DNA from: Phycisphaerales bacterium
Lineage (GTDB): Bacteria > Planctomycetota > Phycisphaerae > Phycisphaerales > SM1A02
Direction: 5' to 3'
DNA: 64,000 nt
NCBI GenBank assembly: GCA_022447205.1
Contig: JAKVBQ010000016.1
Span: forward strand, 1-64,000
The number at the start of each line of letters is the position of its first letter. The first letter of the stretch is position 1. The notes below the pieces were generated by a model. The model ran no database searches, was not told the origin of the DNA, and worked only from the letters and a program-made list of their open reading frames with translations. The translations under genes were made by a program, and so were the position numbers. Positions 27,935-36,952 of the stretch are shown here, one piece after another.

Positions 27935-30900
27935 TCAGGCCCCCCAGCCACCACCGCCCGGTGTCGAGATCTCGATGACGTCTCCGACCTGAAGCGAGCA
28001 TTCGGCACTTCCCTCGAGTGGTTCGATCGAGCCGTCCACCCTGATCGCCCTGGCCTCGCCGACCGTTCCCGGGCCGCCACCCGACAGGCCGAACGGCGCT
28101 TCCTTCCGATGCTGGGCGACCAGTGAGATGTCGAGTGGTTCCAGAGCTCGCAGCGCCCTTGTCACGCCATCGCCTCCGGGATGTCGTCCGGTTCCGCCGG
28201 TTCCGCGCCTGATCCGGAAGGTCTCGAGGCGGACCGGATACCGAGCTTCGAGCGTTTCGGGATCGGTGATGCGCGTGTTGGTCATGTGGGTGTGGACCGC
28301 AGGGCATCCGGGACCATGTTCGGTGGCGCCGGCACCGCCGCAGATCGTCTCGTAGTAGCCGAAGGTGTCGTTGCCGAGCAGGAGGTTGTTCATGGTGCCC
28401 TGACTGCAGGCGGCGAGTTCGAACGCCAGCAACAGGGTGTCGACGATCCGTTGCGAGGTCTCGGTGTTTCCGGCGCAGACCGCGGGATCCCTGGTCGCGT
28501 CGCCGGAGAAGGCGGGGTCGAGCATCCCGGGGGGGATCACCAGGTCGACGGGGTCCAGGAGTCCCTCGTTCATCGGAATCGGGCGGTCTGCAAGCAGGCG
28601 CATGATGTAGACCGTCGCGCCGGTCGCGATCGCCACCGGCGCGTTGAAGTTGCCCGGATGGAGTCCGCTGGTTCCGGTGAAGTCGATGAGCAGTCTTCGG
28701 CCATCGCCCTTGACGTGCAGCTTGATGGCCGAACCGTCATCGAGGCTCTGGGTGACCCTTCGTTCGAAGTCGCCCAGCGTCGCGATCGAATCGGCCGCTG
28801 CACGGGCGGCGTTCCGGCGCACCTTGTCGGACAGCTCGAGATAGCGATCGGTGCCGAGCGCGGCGGCGAGTTCGATGATCCGCTCCACCCCGTGTCGCGT
28901 CGAGGCGACCTGGGCGGCAAGATCCGCGAGGTTCTCCTCCCTGCGGCGTGTCGGCCATGGGGCACCGTCGAGGAGTGCGGCAAGATCGTCGAAGCGTTCC
29001 CTGCCGTCCGCGACCAGACGGGTGGGGGGGATGAGGACGCCTTCCTCGACGAGAGTTCGTGCAAAGGGGGGCGTCGAACCCGGTCGGCTGCCACCGATCT
29101 CCGCATGGTGCGCACGGACCGCGACGAAGCCGAGTCGTCTGCCTCCGTCGATCCGTTCGTGGATCGGAGCGATCGTGGTGACATCGGGCAGGTGGGATCC
29201 TCCGCACGCCGGGTGGTTGGTGACGATCACGTCGCGAGGGCCGGGATCCAGCATCTCGACCGTTCGGCGCACGCAGAGTCCCATGGAGCCGAGGTGGATC
29301 GGCATGTGCGGTGCATTGACGAGCAGGTGGCCCTTTGCATCGAGGATCGCGCAGGAGAAGTCGAGCCTCTGTTTGACGTTGACCGACAGTGCCGTCCGTT
29401 CGAGAAGCCTGCCCATTCCGGTTGCGATCGCGCCCAGTCTGGAGGACACGAGTTCCGCCGCTGCCGCTCCATCGCCTCCGTGCAGTTCCGGTTCTCGTGA
29501 AAGTGCGTGACGCTCCCGGGTCAGGATCAGTGAGCCGTTGGGCTGGACGACGCCGTACCATCCGGTCTCGACGACCACGGTCGCTCCCGCCTCCTGGACC
29601 AGTGCGGGTCCGTGGATCCCGTCGCCGGTCCTGAAACGATTGCGAAGGTGCAGCGGAACCTCCACCGGCCCTTCCCTGGTGTTCATCGTCCTTCTTTCGG
29701 CGACTTCACAATCCCGCGAGGGCGTCTCGAGTCGCTGGACCTCTTCACGCTCGCCGGATCGATCGATCGTGACCACCCTGGCCCAGGCCACCTCGATCGG
29801 ACGTCGCGGAGTGGGGTATCCGTAGATCGCTTCGAATGCATCCGCGAAGGAGCGGCTCATGTCGAGGTCGTCGTCGTATTCAAGCTGGATGACCGAATCC
29901 TGGCCTTCGAGTCGCAAGGCGACCAGTCGCCGTCGAACCTCTCCGTCGGGCGATGCCAGGCTGGCCAGGGCTTCGTCTTCGAGTTCCCGGATCGTGTGAC
30001 GGAGTGGAGGATCGAGCGTGTCGAGCCGCTGCATGATCGTTCGTTCTGCGAACCGTTCCTCCTCGGCATGCAGGAGTCCGACGGCGCTGAGGAGTCCCGT
30101 GTCGGAGGGGATGAGGATGGTCTCCATGCCGAGGCGTTCCGCGATCGCGCATCCGTGCTGCCCGCCTGCCCCGCCGAACGGGACCAGGATGTGCCTGCGC
30201 GGATCGACGCCTTCCCTGATCGATATGGAACGCATCGCCTCGGCCATGCGTTCATCCGCGATGTCGCGCAGGCCCTCGAGGATCTCCATGCGCCCGGCAT
30301 CATCGAACCCCCGGCCACGGAGGTCCCTGCGGAGCTCCTCGAGCGCTGCTTCGGAACGTGTCAGGTCGATCGGGATGCCGAAGTGTTCGGGTGCGCCTCT
30401 TCCCAGGAGGAGATTGACGTCGGTGATCGTCAGTGGTCCGCCCGCTCCATAGCATGCGGGGCCTGGTGAGGCACCGGCACTTCGTGGTCCCACCGCAAGC
30501 CCCTCGTCCGTCACATGGCAGATCGAGCCACCGCCGGCGGCGACGGTCTCGATCGCGATGCAGGGTGCCTGGATGCGTGCGGGTCCGACCTTCGTCTCGA
30601 ACCTGTAGACGAAGTCATCCTGGTGCCTGGAGACGTCGGTGCTGGTGCCGCCCATGTCGAATCCGAGCAGGCCTTCGAATCCGGAGGCGCCGGCGGAACG
30701 GGCGGCGCCCGAAACCCCGCCAGCCGGGCCGCTGAGCAAACCGTCCTTGGCTCGGAAGGTGCCGGCAGGTTCGAGACCTCCTGCGCTTGTCATCACGAAG
30801 ACGGCGTCATCCTTCCGATTCACGGAGTCGGGGAGCAGGTCGTCCAGGAACCGGCCGAGGATCGGTGACAACGTCGCCTCGACGGCGGTGGTCTCGGCCC

Positions 30901-31735
30901 TCGGAAGGAGTTGGTCGGAGCGCGAGAGTTCCGTCGAGCAGATCACTCGCTCGAATCCCCGCTTGCGAAGCGCGTCGGCGACCGCCTCCTCCCGTTCGGG
31001 GGTGCGCCAGGCATGTGCCAGTGCGATGCCGATCGTCGAACCACGTTGCGAGGACAGTGCGGTCGCGATGTCATCGAAGTCGACTTCATCGATCGGTTTC
31101 GTGCTGCTGCCATCGGAGGCGAGTCGGCCGCCGATGCCCCTGATCTCGGCGGGTCGGAGCCTGTCCCGCCTGACATCGAGTGCGAAGATGTCCGGCCGGG
31201 ACTGGTCACCGATCTCGAGCAGGTCCTCGAGTCCCTCGTCGAGGACCATGGCGAAGGGCGCACCCTTGTTCTCGAGCAGCGCGTTCGTGCCTCGCGTCGT
31301 CGCCACCCGAAGTGCAAGGGCCTTGTCGGAGATCGTGTCCTCGTTCGTGCCGAGGAGCAGGTGCATCGCCAGTCGAGGCGCATCGAACGGTGCTCGCAGC
31401 TCGATCTGCTCGCCGCGTTCGAGTTCGATGGTCCGGTCGAGCTCCAGTTCGAAATCACCCTGCTGGCCGCGCACGACGGCAAGCGGCTCGCCTCCCGGTC
31501 TTGATGCGGTGAAGCCGATGAGGAGTTGCTTCGGAACGAACAGAGGCGCGAGATCCACCTGGATCCGGTTCCCTGACGGCGGGTCCATGACCCTGCCTCG
31601 CAGCGCTGCGTTCGAGAGCACCTTGACGCGCCTGGTCTCACCATCCTCGAGCACCGCGATCCCGTCGGTGAAGGTGCCACCGGTGTCGATTGCGATGCGG
31701 GAGACGGGATTTCGTCCGGTCTTGTCGGGTTTCAT
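27935..31735 (-). CDS. oplAH: 5-oxoprolinase / hydantoinase A-B fusion
   Basis: 1266 aa, fusing HyuA-like and HyuB-like halves as in eukaryotic and some bacterial OPLAH. It would hydrolyse 5-oxoproline to glutamate using ATP, or a related lactam. N-terminal ATP-grasp-like actin-fold motif: IAIDTGGTFTDGIAV. HyuA region: RVATTRGTNALLENKGAPFA, LGFDMGGTSTDVSR and PFGGAGGQHGCAIAERLG. HyuB region: HLLVNAPHMPIHLGSMG, VIVTNHPACGGSHLPD and RRGTGGTGRHPGGDGVTR. Unusual: about 90 extra residues (roughly 45-135), beta-rich with strands like QVDLAPLFVPKQLLIGFTAS, separate the first motif from VATTRGTNALL. Confidence 0.88.
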   Translation of the reverse strand: MKPDKTGRNPVSRIAIDTGGTFTDGIAVLEDGETRRVKVLSNAALRGRVMDPPSGNRIQVDLAPLFVPKQLLIGFTASRPGGEPLAVVRGQQGDFELELDRTIELERGEQIELRAPFDAPRLAMHLLLGTNEDTISDKALALRVATTRGTNALLENKGAPFAMVLDEGLEDLLEIGDQSRPDIFALDVRRDRLRPAEIRGIGGRLASDGSSTKPIDEVDFDDIATALSSQRGSTIGIALAHAWRTPEREEAVADALRKRGFERVICSTELSRSDQLLPRAETTAVEATLSPILGRFLDDLLPDSVNRKDDAVFVMTSAGGLEPAGTFRAKDGLLSGPAGGVSGAARSAGASGFEGLLGFDMGGTSTDVSRHQDDFVYRFETKVGPARIQAPCIAIETVAAGGGSICHVTDEGLAVGPRSAGASPGPACYGAGGPLTITDVNLLLGRGAPEHFGIPIDLTRSEAALEELRRDLRGRGFDDAGRMEILEGLRDIADERMAEAMRSISIREGVDPRRHILVPFGGAGGQHGCAIAERLGMETILIPSDTGLLSAVGLLHAEEERFAERTIMQRLDTLDPPLRHTIRELEDEALASLASPDGEVRRRLVALRLEGQDSVIQLEYDDDLDMSRSFADAFEAIYGYPTPRRPIEVAWARVVTIDRSGEREEVQRLETPSRDCEVAERRTMNTREGPVEVPLHLRNRFRTGDGIHGPALVQEAGATVVVETGWYGVVQPNGSLILTRERHALSREPELHGGDGAAAAELVSSRLGAIATGMGRLLERTALSVNVKQRLDFSCAILDAKGHLLVNAPHMPIHLGSMGLCVRRTVEMLDPGPRDVIVTNHPACGGSHLPDVTTIAPIHERIDGGRRLGFVAVRAHHAEIGGSRPGSTPPFARTLVEEGVLIPPTRLVADGRERFDDLAALLDGAPWPTRRREENLADLAAQVASTRHGVERIIELAAALGTDRYLELSDKVRRNAARAAADSIATLGDFERRVTQSLDDGSAIKLHVKGDGRRLLIDFTGTSGLHPGNFNAPVAIATGATVYIMRLLADRPIPMNEGLLDPVDLVIPPGMLDPAFSGDATRDPAVCAGNTETSQRIVDTLLLAFELAACSQGTMNNLLLGNDTFGYYETICGGAGATEHGPGCPAVHTHMTNTRITDPETLEARYPVRLETFRIRRGTGGTGRHPGGDGVTRALRALEPLDISLVAQHRKEAPFGLSGGGPGTVGEARAIRVDGSIEPLEGSAECSLQVGDVIEISTPGGGGWGA

Positions 31736-31781
31736 CGACTGGGGAGGCTACCATGTGTGCGGCATTCATCGGAGCATGTGG

Positions 31782-32441
31782 ATGAGCTCACCACGCAACG
31801 TCCAGTTCACCCGCGGTCTGGCGGCCGGCAAGATCCTGGTTCCCCTGTTCATCGTGGCAGGGGTGATCGGTTACGTGGCCGTCGCCGGCAGCACCGGATT
31901 CTGTCCCACGTGCGAGGCGATCGTCCGCACGATCACCGGAGGCGAGGAGACGGTTCAAGCCACCGCGGGCCCGGGTGCGGGCAGGGATGTCGCAGCCGGC
32001 ACCATCCACCAGCTGGTCATGACGGACCTCGATGGAAGGGACGTCCCACTTGCGCAGTTCGCCGGCAAGCCGATGCTGATCGATGTCTGGGCCACCTGGT
32101 GCGGACCCTGCCGGAAGGCACGCACGGTCCTTCACGACATCGCCGAGGAAGTCGGACAGTATGGAACGCTCGTCTCCCTGTCGGTGGACAAGGAAGGTCC
32201 GTCCGTCGTCAGGGAGTACATCGACCGCAACGAGGGTGGTGTCTCCCCGTTCCTCGAACTCATGAGTTCGGATCCGAGGCTCAACGCCGTTCTTCGACCG
32301 CATGACCGCAAGCCGACGATTCCCAAGCTGGTCTTCGTCGACGCCCGAGGGAGGGTCATCGACATCGAATACGGCATCCCGCGACCGAACTGGGTGTTGA
32401 AACGACTCAGGGTGCTGGCCGAGGCCGGCTCAAGGGGCTGA
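31782..32441 (+). CDS. membrane-anchored thioredoxin-like protein
   Basis: 219 aa from ATG 31782, with GGAG 7 bases upstream; an ATG at 31776 is in frame but too close to that site. Residues about 12-32 form a signal anchor, placing the rest outside the cytoplasmic membrane. The thioredoxin fold follows with WATWCGPCRKA near residues 102-112 and a cis-Pro in KPTIPKLVFVD. An extra CPTC motif sits just after the membrane helix (GFCPTCEAIV), seen in some planctomycete thioredoxins. Likely a TlpA/ResA-type reductase for exported proteins. The gene starts only 46 bases from the divergent oplAH. Confidence 0.85.
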   Translation: MSSPRNVQFTRGLAAGKILVPLFIVAGVIGYVAVAGSTGFCPTCEAIVRTITGGEETVQATAGPGAGRDVAAGTIHQLVMTDLDGRDVPLAQFAGKPMLIDVWATWCGPCRKARTVLHDIAEEVGQYGTLVSLSVDKEGPSVVREYIDRNEGGVSPFLELMSSDPRLNAVLRPHDRKPTIPKLVFVDARGRVIDIEYGIPRPNWVLKRLRVLAEAGSRG

Positions 32442-32451
32442 ACGAACACTC

Positions 32452-33708
32452 ATGGGCATGTTGGTGGATCTTGCCTATCTTGCTGGCGTGACCGTGGCAT
32501 CACCGGTCCTCATCCCTCGCCTCGTGCTTCGGGGGCGTCATCGCACGGATTGGGCGGCTCGTTTCGGCGAGACGCGTGATCTCGGCAGCACCTCGCAACC
32601 GCGCATCCTGATCCATGCCGTCTCGGTCGGTGAGGTCAACGCGATCAAGGTGCTCGTCCGCACGCTCCTCGAATCCGACCGTGCGCCGGAGGTCGTCGTC
32701 GCCGTCACCACCGACACCGGCTTCAGGAGAGCGGTGGAACTCTATGACGAGCCATGTCACGTGGTGCGCTATCCACAGGACCTGGGTTGGAGCGTGCGCC
32801 GCTTCCTTGATTCGGTCCGGCCTGACGTGGCCGCGATGGTCGAACTCGAGCTCTGGCCGAACTTCACCGCGGAGTGCGCACGGAGAGGCATTCCGCTGGC
32901 GGTCGTGAACGGACGCCTGAGCAGCAGGAGTCACCGGGGCTATCGACGAGCGCGTCCGTTCATTCGGCCGATGTTCGGTCGGGTCGAGTGTGCGGGTGTC
33001 CAGAACCAGGAATATGCGAGCCGTTTCGAGGACCTCGGAACACCGCGAGGTTCGATCGTCAGGACGGGAACGATGAAATGGGATGCCGCGATCATCGAGG
33101 ATTCCGTCGAGGGTGCGGACGAACTGGCCGAACGGCTCGGCATCGACCGTGCGCGCCCCCTGGTCGTCGCGGGCTCGACCGCGCCGGATGAACATCGACT
33201 CCTCAGGGATTCGGTTCCGGACGGCGCCCAGTTGCTCTGCGCTCCCCGCCGTCCTGAATGGTTCGACGATGCCGCCGAGGTGCTTGTCGGCTGCGCCCGG
33301 CGAAGCAGGGGCGATCGTGGCTCCCAGACCGGACGCTTCCTGCTCGACACGATCGGTGAACTGCGCATGGCGTATGCCCTCGCCGATGTCGTCGTGGTTG
33401 GCAGGAGTTTCGGTTCACTCCACGGCAGCGACATGATGGAGCCTGCGGCCCTCGGGAAGCCGGTGGTCGTCGGCCCCTCGACGAGCGACTTCGCCGAGAC
33501 GGTCGAGAAGCTTGCGGCTGGTGGCGGCATCGTCGTCACCGATCGCGATGACTTGAAGCATGAACTCGGCGCGTTGCTCCGTGATGCCGAACGACGCGAG
33601 CATCTCGCCAGCAATGCCAGGTCGGTCATCCGTGCCGAACAAGGTGCATCGGAGCGGACTTCGGAGCTGTTGCTCTCCCTGCTCGAGGGAGGTGGCGCTG
33701 ATGCGTGA
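32452..33708 (+). CDS. waaA: 3-deoxy-D-manno-octulosonic acid (Kdo) transferase
   Basis: 418 aa GT-B enzyme (GT30) adding Kdo to lipid A at the inner membrane. A short N-terminal hydrophobic helix is followed by LIHAVSVGEVNAIKVLVR, VVVAVTTDTGFRRA, AAMVELELWPNFTAECARRGIPLAVVNGRLSSRS and the C-terminal VVVGRSFGSLHGSDMMEPAALGKPVVVGP. This implies lipopolysaccharide in the host. It lies 10 bases after the thioredoxin-like gene and overlaps thiL by 8 bases. Confidence 0.93.
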   Translation: MGMLVDLAYLAGVTVASPVLIPRLVLRGRHRTDWAARFGETRDLGSTSQPRILIHAVSVGEVNAIKVLVRTLLESDRAPEVVVAVTTDTGFRRAVELYDEPCHVVRYPQDLGWSVRRFLDSVRPDVAAMVELELWPNFTAECARRGIPLAVVNGRLSSRSHRGYRRARPFIRPMFGRVECAGVQNQEYASRFEDLGTPRGSIVRTGTMKWDAAIIEDSVEGADELAERLGIDRARPLVVAGSTAPDEHRLLRDSVPDGAQLLCAPRRPEWFDDAAEVLVGCARRSRGDRGSQTGRFLLDTIGELRMAYALADVVVVGRSFGSLHGSDMMEPAALGKPVVVGPSTSDFAETVEKLAAGGGIVVTDRDDLKHELGALLRDAERREHLASNARSVIRAEQGASERTSELLLSLLEGGGADA

Positions 33709-34621
33709 GTTCGAACTGATCGAGGCGATCAGGCGATCGAACCCCGACCTGGGTCCTTCGGTCATCGTGCCGCCGGGTGACGATCTCGGGATGGTCCGGC
33801 TTCCGGAAGGGACGGAATTGCTTGCCGGTGTCGACCAGGTCGTTGCGGGTGTCCACCTCGCGGCTGATGCTCCGCCGGAGGCGTACGGACGCAAGGTGGT
33901 CAATCGAAGCCTGAGTGACGTGGCTGCGATGGCCTGCATTCCTGTCGGAGCGCTCGTCACGGCGGTCCTGCCGACCGAACTGATGTCGGACGACGAATGG
34001 AGCCTCGCGTTTGCGAAAGCCGCGCGGGAGGCGGCTCTCGCTTTCGATGTTCCGTTGTTCGGTGGTGATGTCGCGACGTTTCCCATGGGGGCAGGTGCGT
34101 TCACGGCAAGTGCCACGGTCCTCGCGGTTCCGGATGGAGAGGTCGGTGGTCGGGTGGTCCTGAGGAACGGAGCTTCTCCCGGTGACCGCCTGTACGTCAG
34201 TGGACGGTTCGGTTGCTCCCTCGATGTGGATGGTGGCGGCCATCACCTTGACTTCGTGCCGCGGGTCGAGCTTGCTCGGAGGCTGCATGCCGAACTCGGT
34301 GACGCCCTGACCGCCATGATCGACGTTTCCGACGGCCTCGCTTCCGAGATCGGCCACCTCGCCGCGGAGTCGGAGGTCTCGATCTCGCTCGATGCAGGTG
34401 CCGTGCCACGTCGCCATGGCGCGGACGCCATCCGTGCCCTTTCGGACGGCGAGGATTACGAGCTCTGTTTCACGGTTGGTCCCGGTGGAGTCGTGCCTTC
34501 GGAACTCGACGGTGTCCTTCTGACCCGGGTCGGTGAGGTGGATGTCGGTGGGGGGGTGGTCATGCACGAGGATGGACGACCGGTCGCCCTCGATCGGACC
34601 GGCTGGGAGCATGCCGAATGA
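33701..34621 (+). CDS. thiL: thiamine-monophosphate kinase
   Basis: 306 aa from the ATG at 33701, preceded by GAGGGAGG; start codons further upstream lie inside waaA. It phosphorylates thiamine phosphate to thiamine diphosphate. Motifs: MREFELIEAI, VIVPPGDDLGMV, VNRSLSDVAAMACIPVGAL, FGGDVATFP and AMIDVSDGLASEIGHLA. It overlaps waaA and tsaE at either end, so the cluster is translationally coupled. I see no TPP riboswitch upstream. Confidence 0.93.
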   Translation: MREFELIEAIRRSNPDLGPSVIVPPGDDLGMVRLPEGTELLAGVDQVVAGVHLAADAPPEAYGRKVVNRSLSDVAAMACIPVGALVTAVLPTELMSDDEWSLAFAKAAREAALAFDVPLFGGDVATFPMGAGAFTASATVLAVPDGEVGGRVVLRNGASPGDRLYVSGRFGCSLDVDGGGHHLDFVPRVELARRLHAELGDALTAMIDVSDGLASEIGHLAAESEVSISLDAGAVPRRHGADAIRALSDGEDYELCFTVGPGGVVPSELDGVLLTRVGEVDVGGGVVMHEDGRPVALDRTGWEHAE

Positions 34622-35262
34622 AGGAGATGACCACGATCCGCAAGGTGCTGGGGGCGCCATCGGAAACGCACGAACTGGGCCGAGTGATCGGCGCCTCCTG
34701 TCACGGCGGCGAGCGCATCCGACTGGAGGGCGAGCTCGGTGCCGGCAAGACCGCCTTCACCCGAGGTCTTGCCGACGGGCTCGGGCTGTCGCCGGCTTCG
34801 GTTTCGAGTCCCACCTTCACCATTCTCCACGAGCATGCGGACGGTCGTGAGGGCATTCGTCTGGTCCATGCCGATCTCTATCGCGTCTCTGATCGGGACG
34901 AACTCGAGGCGCTGGGCTGGGATGAACTCGAGGCGGATCCAACCACGGTGCTTGCCGTGGAATGGCCGGACAGGGTCGATGGCATCCTCGAGGAACCGCA
35001 CCTGGTCGTCCGGTTGTCGCATGGTCTCGATGAGGACTCGCGGGAACTGGAGCTGTCCATCGCCGCCGGTTCCGAGTACCTGCAGCCTCAGGATCAACGC
35101 AGTTGTCCCGCATGCGGCACTTCGGTCGCATCCGGTGATCAACATCATCCATTCTGTTCGGGTCGCTGCCGCATGGCGGACCTGGGGAACTGGTTCTCCG
35201 GTCGGTATGCGATCTCCCGCGACATCGAGGAGGACGACCTCGTCGATCCCGACGTTCAGTGA
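34618..35262 (+). CDS. tsaE: TsaE-YacG fusion: t6A ATPase with zinc-ribbon tail
   Basis: 214 aa, longer than the ~150 aa of TsaE. Residues 1-150 are TsaE, with a Walker A-type ELGAGKTAFTRGL, SPTFTILHEH and HADLYRVSDRDELEALGWDE, then VEWPDR; it drives the TsaBD complex making tRNA t6A37. Residues about 162-205 are a complete YacG zinc ribbon: CPACGT, then HHPFCSGRCRMADLGNWFSGRYAI (four Cys). YacG is known as a small GyrB-binding inhibitor in E. coli and is normally a separate protein. The ATG overlaps the thiL stop; an in-frame ATG at 34627 is less likely because AAGGAG directly abuts it. Confidence 0.88.
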   Translation: MKEMTTIRKVLGAPSETHELGRVIGASCHGGERIRLEGELGAGKTAFTRGLADGLGLSPASVSSPTFTILHEHADGREGIRLVHADLYRVSDRDELEALGWDELEADPTTVLAVEWPDRVDGILEEPHLVVRLSHGLDEDSRELELSIAAGSEYLQPQDQRSCPACGTSVASGDQHHPFCSGRCRMADLGNWFSGRYAISRDIEEDDLVDPDVQ

Positions 35263-35275
35263 CACCTCGCAGGCA

Positions 35276-35794
35276 TCACTCGGATTGTTCGGTGTTCTCC
35301 GGGTCCTCTTCCACCGGGGCGGGACTCAGCGCGTAGATCTGGAACCGGTGTCCCACCGGTTCCCATCCCAGCTCCCTGCAGATCCGGTCACGCAGTGCAC
35401 TCAATTCCGGGTTGGTGAACTCGATGAGCTTTCCGGTCCGCATGCAGAGCATGTGATCGTGCGGCTCCTGTCCGTAGATCAGGCGATAGTGCGCCTGCTT
35501 CGAGTCGAACAGCGCCTGGGTGATGATGCCCGCATCAACCAGCAGGTTGATGGTTCGATAGATCGTGGCCTTCGAGATCCGATGGCCGTTGCCCTGCATC
35601 TCGAGGAGGAGTTCCTCGACCTCGAAGACACCGTCGCGAGCGATGATGGCATCAAGGACCTCGGCACGTTCCGGCGTGTATTTCAGGTTCCTCGACTTGA
35701 GGAAGCGACGGAACACCGAGCAGAGCGGAGCCATGATCTCGGGGGTGTCTCCGGTTCGATCCGGAGGCGGCATGTTCGAGGGGATGTTTCGCAT
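35276..35794 (-). CDS. fur: Fur family transcriptional regulator
   Basis: 172 aa from the ATG at 35794, which has GGAAGG close upstream. The winged-helix domain includes YTPERAEVLDAI and HRISKATIYRTINLLVDAGII (recognition helix). The dimerisation/metal domain has EPHDHMLCMRTGKLIEFTNPEL: the HDH regulatory-site residues are kept, but the usual CxxC structural zinc pair is reduced to one Cys (CMRT), and no second CxxC occurs at the C-terminus. Iron, zinc or peroxide sensing cannot be separated from sequence alone. It converges with tsaE and is divergent from the next gene with only about 27 bases between starts. Confidence 0.85.
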   Translation of the reverse strand: MRNIPSNMPPPDRTGDTPEIMAPLCSVFRRFLKSRNLKYTPERAEVLDAIIARDGVFEVEELLLEMQGNGHRISKATIYRTINLLVDAGIITQALFDSKQAHYRLIYGQEPHDHMLCMRTGKLIEFTNPELSALRDRICRELGWEPVGHRFQIYALSPAPVEEDPENTEQSE

Positions 35795-35821
35795 CGCCTT
35801 CCAGTGTACTAGGCTGGGCGC

Positions 35822-36952
35822 GTGCAGCATGTCTGTCCTGAAATTCTCGCTTTCCAGCCATGGGACGGAGGTTCCCATGCTGCCGTTCGTGGGTCGATCG
35901 AACGGCATTCCAGGGCGAACTGGCGATGGTTCGGCCTCCCCCCGGTCGGGCCCCGATGGCGACTCCGGCTGGGTGCCGCGGAACTGGTCGACCAGGCGGC
36001 TGCAGCGGGGGGGCTCGATGCCCCGGCCGACCTGGTCTTCACGACCGGGCTGCTCGATGCGGCTCAGCTTCGGGGCCTGCTGCCCCCTCATCTTGCCGGC
36101 CTCCCGCTCGTCGTCTACATGCACGAAAACCAGGCCGCTTACCCGGCATCGGACCACGTCGAACAGTCGGTGCGGGACAAGGATGCGCACCTGGTTGCGA
36201 CCAACATCGCGTCACTGATCGCTGCGGATGTCGTTCTCTGGAACAGTGCGTTCAATCGAGATTCCTTCCTCGAAGGGGCGGCCCGGCTGCTCACGCATGC
36301 ACCGGGTGGCATGCCGGCTGGCTGGCTTGCCAGGATCGAGGAGCGGAGCCTGATCGCGTGGCCACCTGTCGAATCGATTCCAGAGGCTGTTTTACGTAAC
36401 CCGGGAAAGTCCGATTATCCGGACGGTGTCCGAATCGCCTGGCCGCATCGGTGTGAGCATGACAAGGGTCCGGATGAGCTGCTTGAGGTCGCTGATCGCC
36501 TTGCAGAACGTCTCGACCTGCGCTTCGTCCTGATGGGGGAGCGGTCGGGGGTGGTTCCCGACGCGATGAAGGCCTTTCGTGAGCGACATGGCAACAGGAT
36601 CGAGCACGATGGGTGGGTCGAGGATCGAGAGGCGTACCTTCGGCATCTCGCAGGCTGTGACTGGGTCCTGTCGACCGCTCGCCATGAGTTCTTCGGTATC
36701 GCGGTCGTTGAGGCGATGCTGTGCGGATGCCTGCCCTGGCTGCCTGATCGATTGAGCTACCCCGAACTCCTGCCCGCCGAGGCCAGGGGGCTTTCTCCCG
36801 AACGACCGCCTGTGGATCCGGGCTCGGTACGAGAGAAGATCCGGGACCATCTCCGGGAAGCCCTTGCGGAGCATGCGGTGTGTCGCATCGACCGTCTGCT
36901 GGACGATGCAATCGAGGGGCATCGGGTTCCAACCGAAGGAGGCATGCGATGA
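35822..36952 (+). CDS. tRNA-queuosine alpha-mannosyltransferase-like glycosyltransferase (DUF3524)
   Basis: 376 aa from GTG 35822. The N-terminal domain is DUF3524: ILAFQPWDGGSHAAVRGSI, WFGLPP, DLVFTTGLLDAAQL, VVYMHENQAAYP and VATNIASLIAADVVLWNSAFNRDSF, patterned like animal GTDC1/QTMAN, which mannosylates queuosine in tRNA-Asp. The C-terminal half is a group 1-type GT-B domain (IAWPHRCEHDKGPDELLEVADRL, HEFFGIAVVEAMLCGCLPWLP). Bacterial members may modify queuosine or another target; inference only. It is coupled by an ATGA overlap to the DapA-family gene. A QueC-like gene lies at 61 kb. Confidence 0.8.
   Translation: MQHVCPEILAFQPWDGGSHAAVRGSIERHSRANWRWFGLPPVGPRWRLRLGAAELVDQAAAAGGLDAPADLVFTTGLLDAAQLRGLLPPHLAGLPLVVYMHENQAAYPASDHVEQSVRDKDAHLVATNIASLIAADVVLWNSAFNRDSFLEGAARLLTHAPGGMPAGWLARIEERSLIAWPPVESIPEAVLRNPGKSDYPDGVRIAWPHRCEHDKGPDELLEVADRLAERLDLRFVLMGERSGVVPDAMKAFRERHGNRIEHDGWVEDREAYLRHLAGCDWVLSTARHEFFGIAVVEAMLCGCLPWLPDRLSYPELLPAEARGLSPERPPVDPGSVREKIRDHLREALAEHAVCRIDRLLDDAIEGHRVPTEGGMR

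Noticed and set aside
33500-33701. TPP riboswitch controlling thiL
   Set aside because: thiL starts inside waaA with no leader, and no THI-box sequence is visible.
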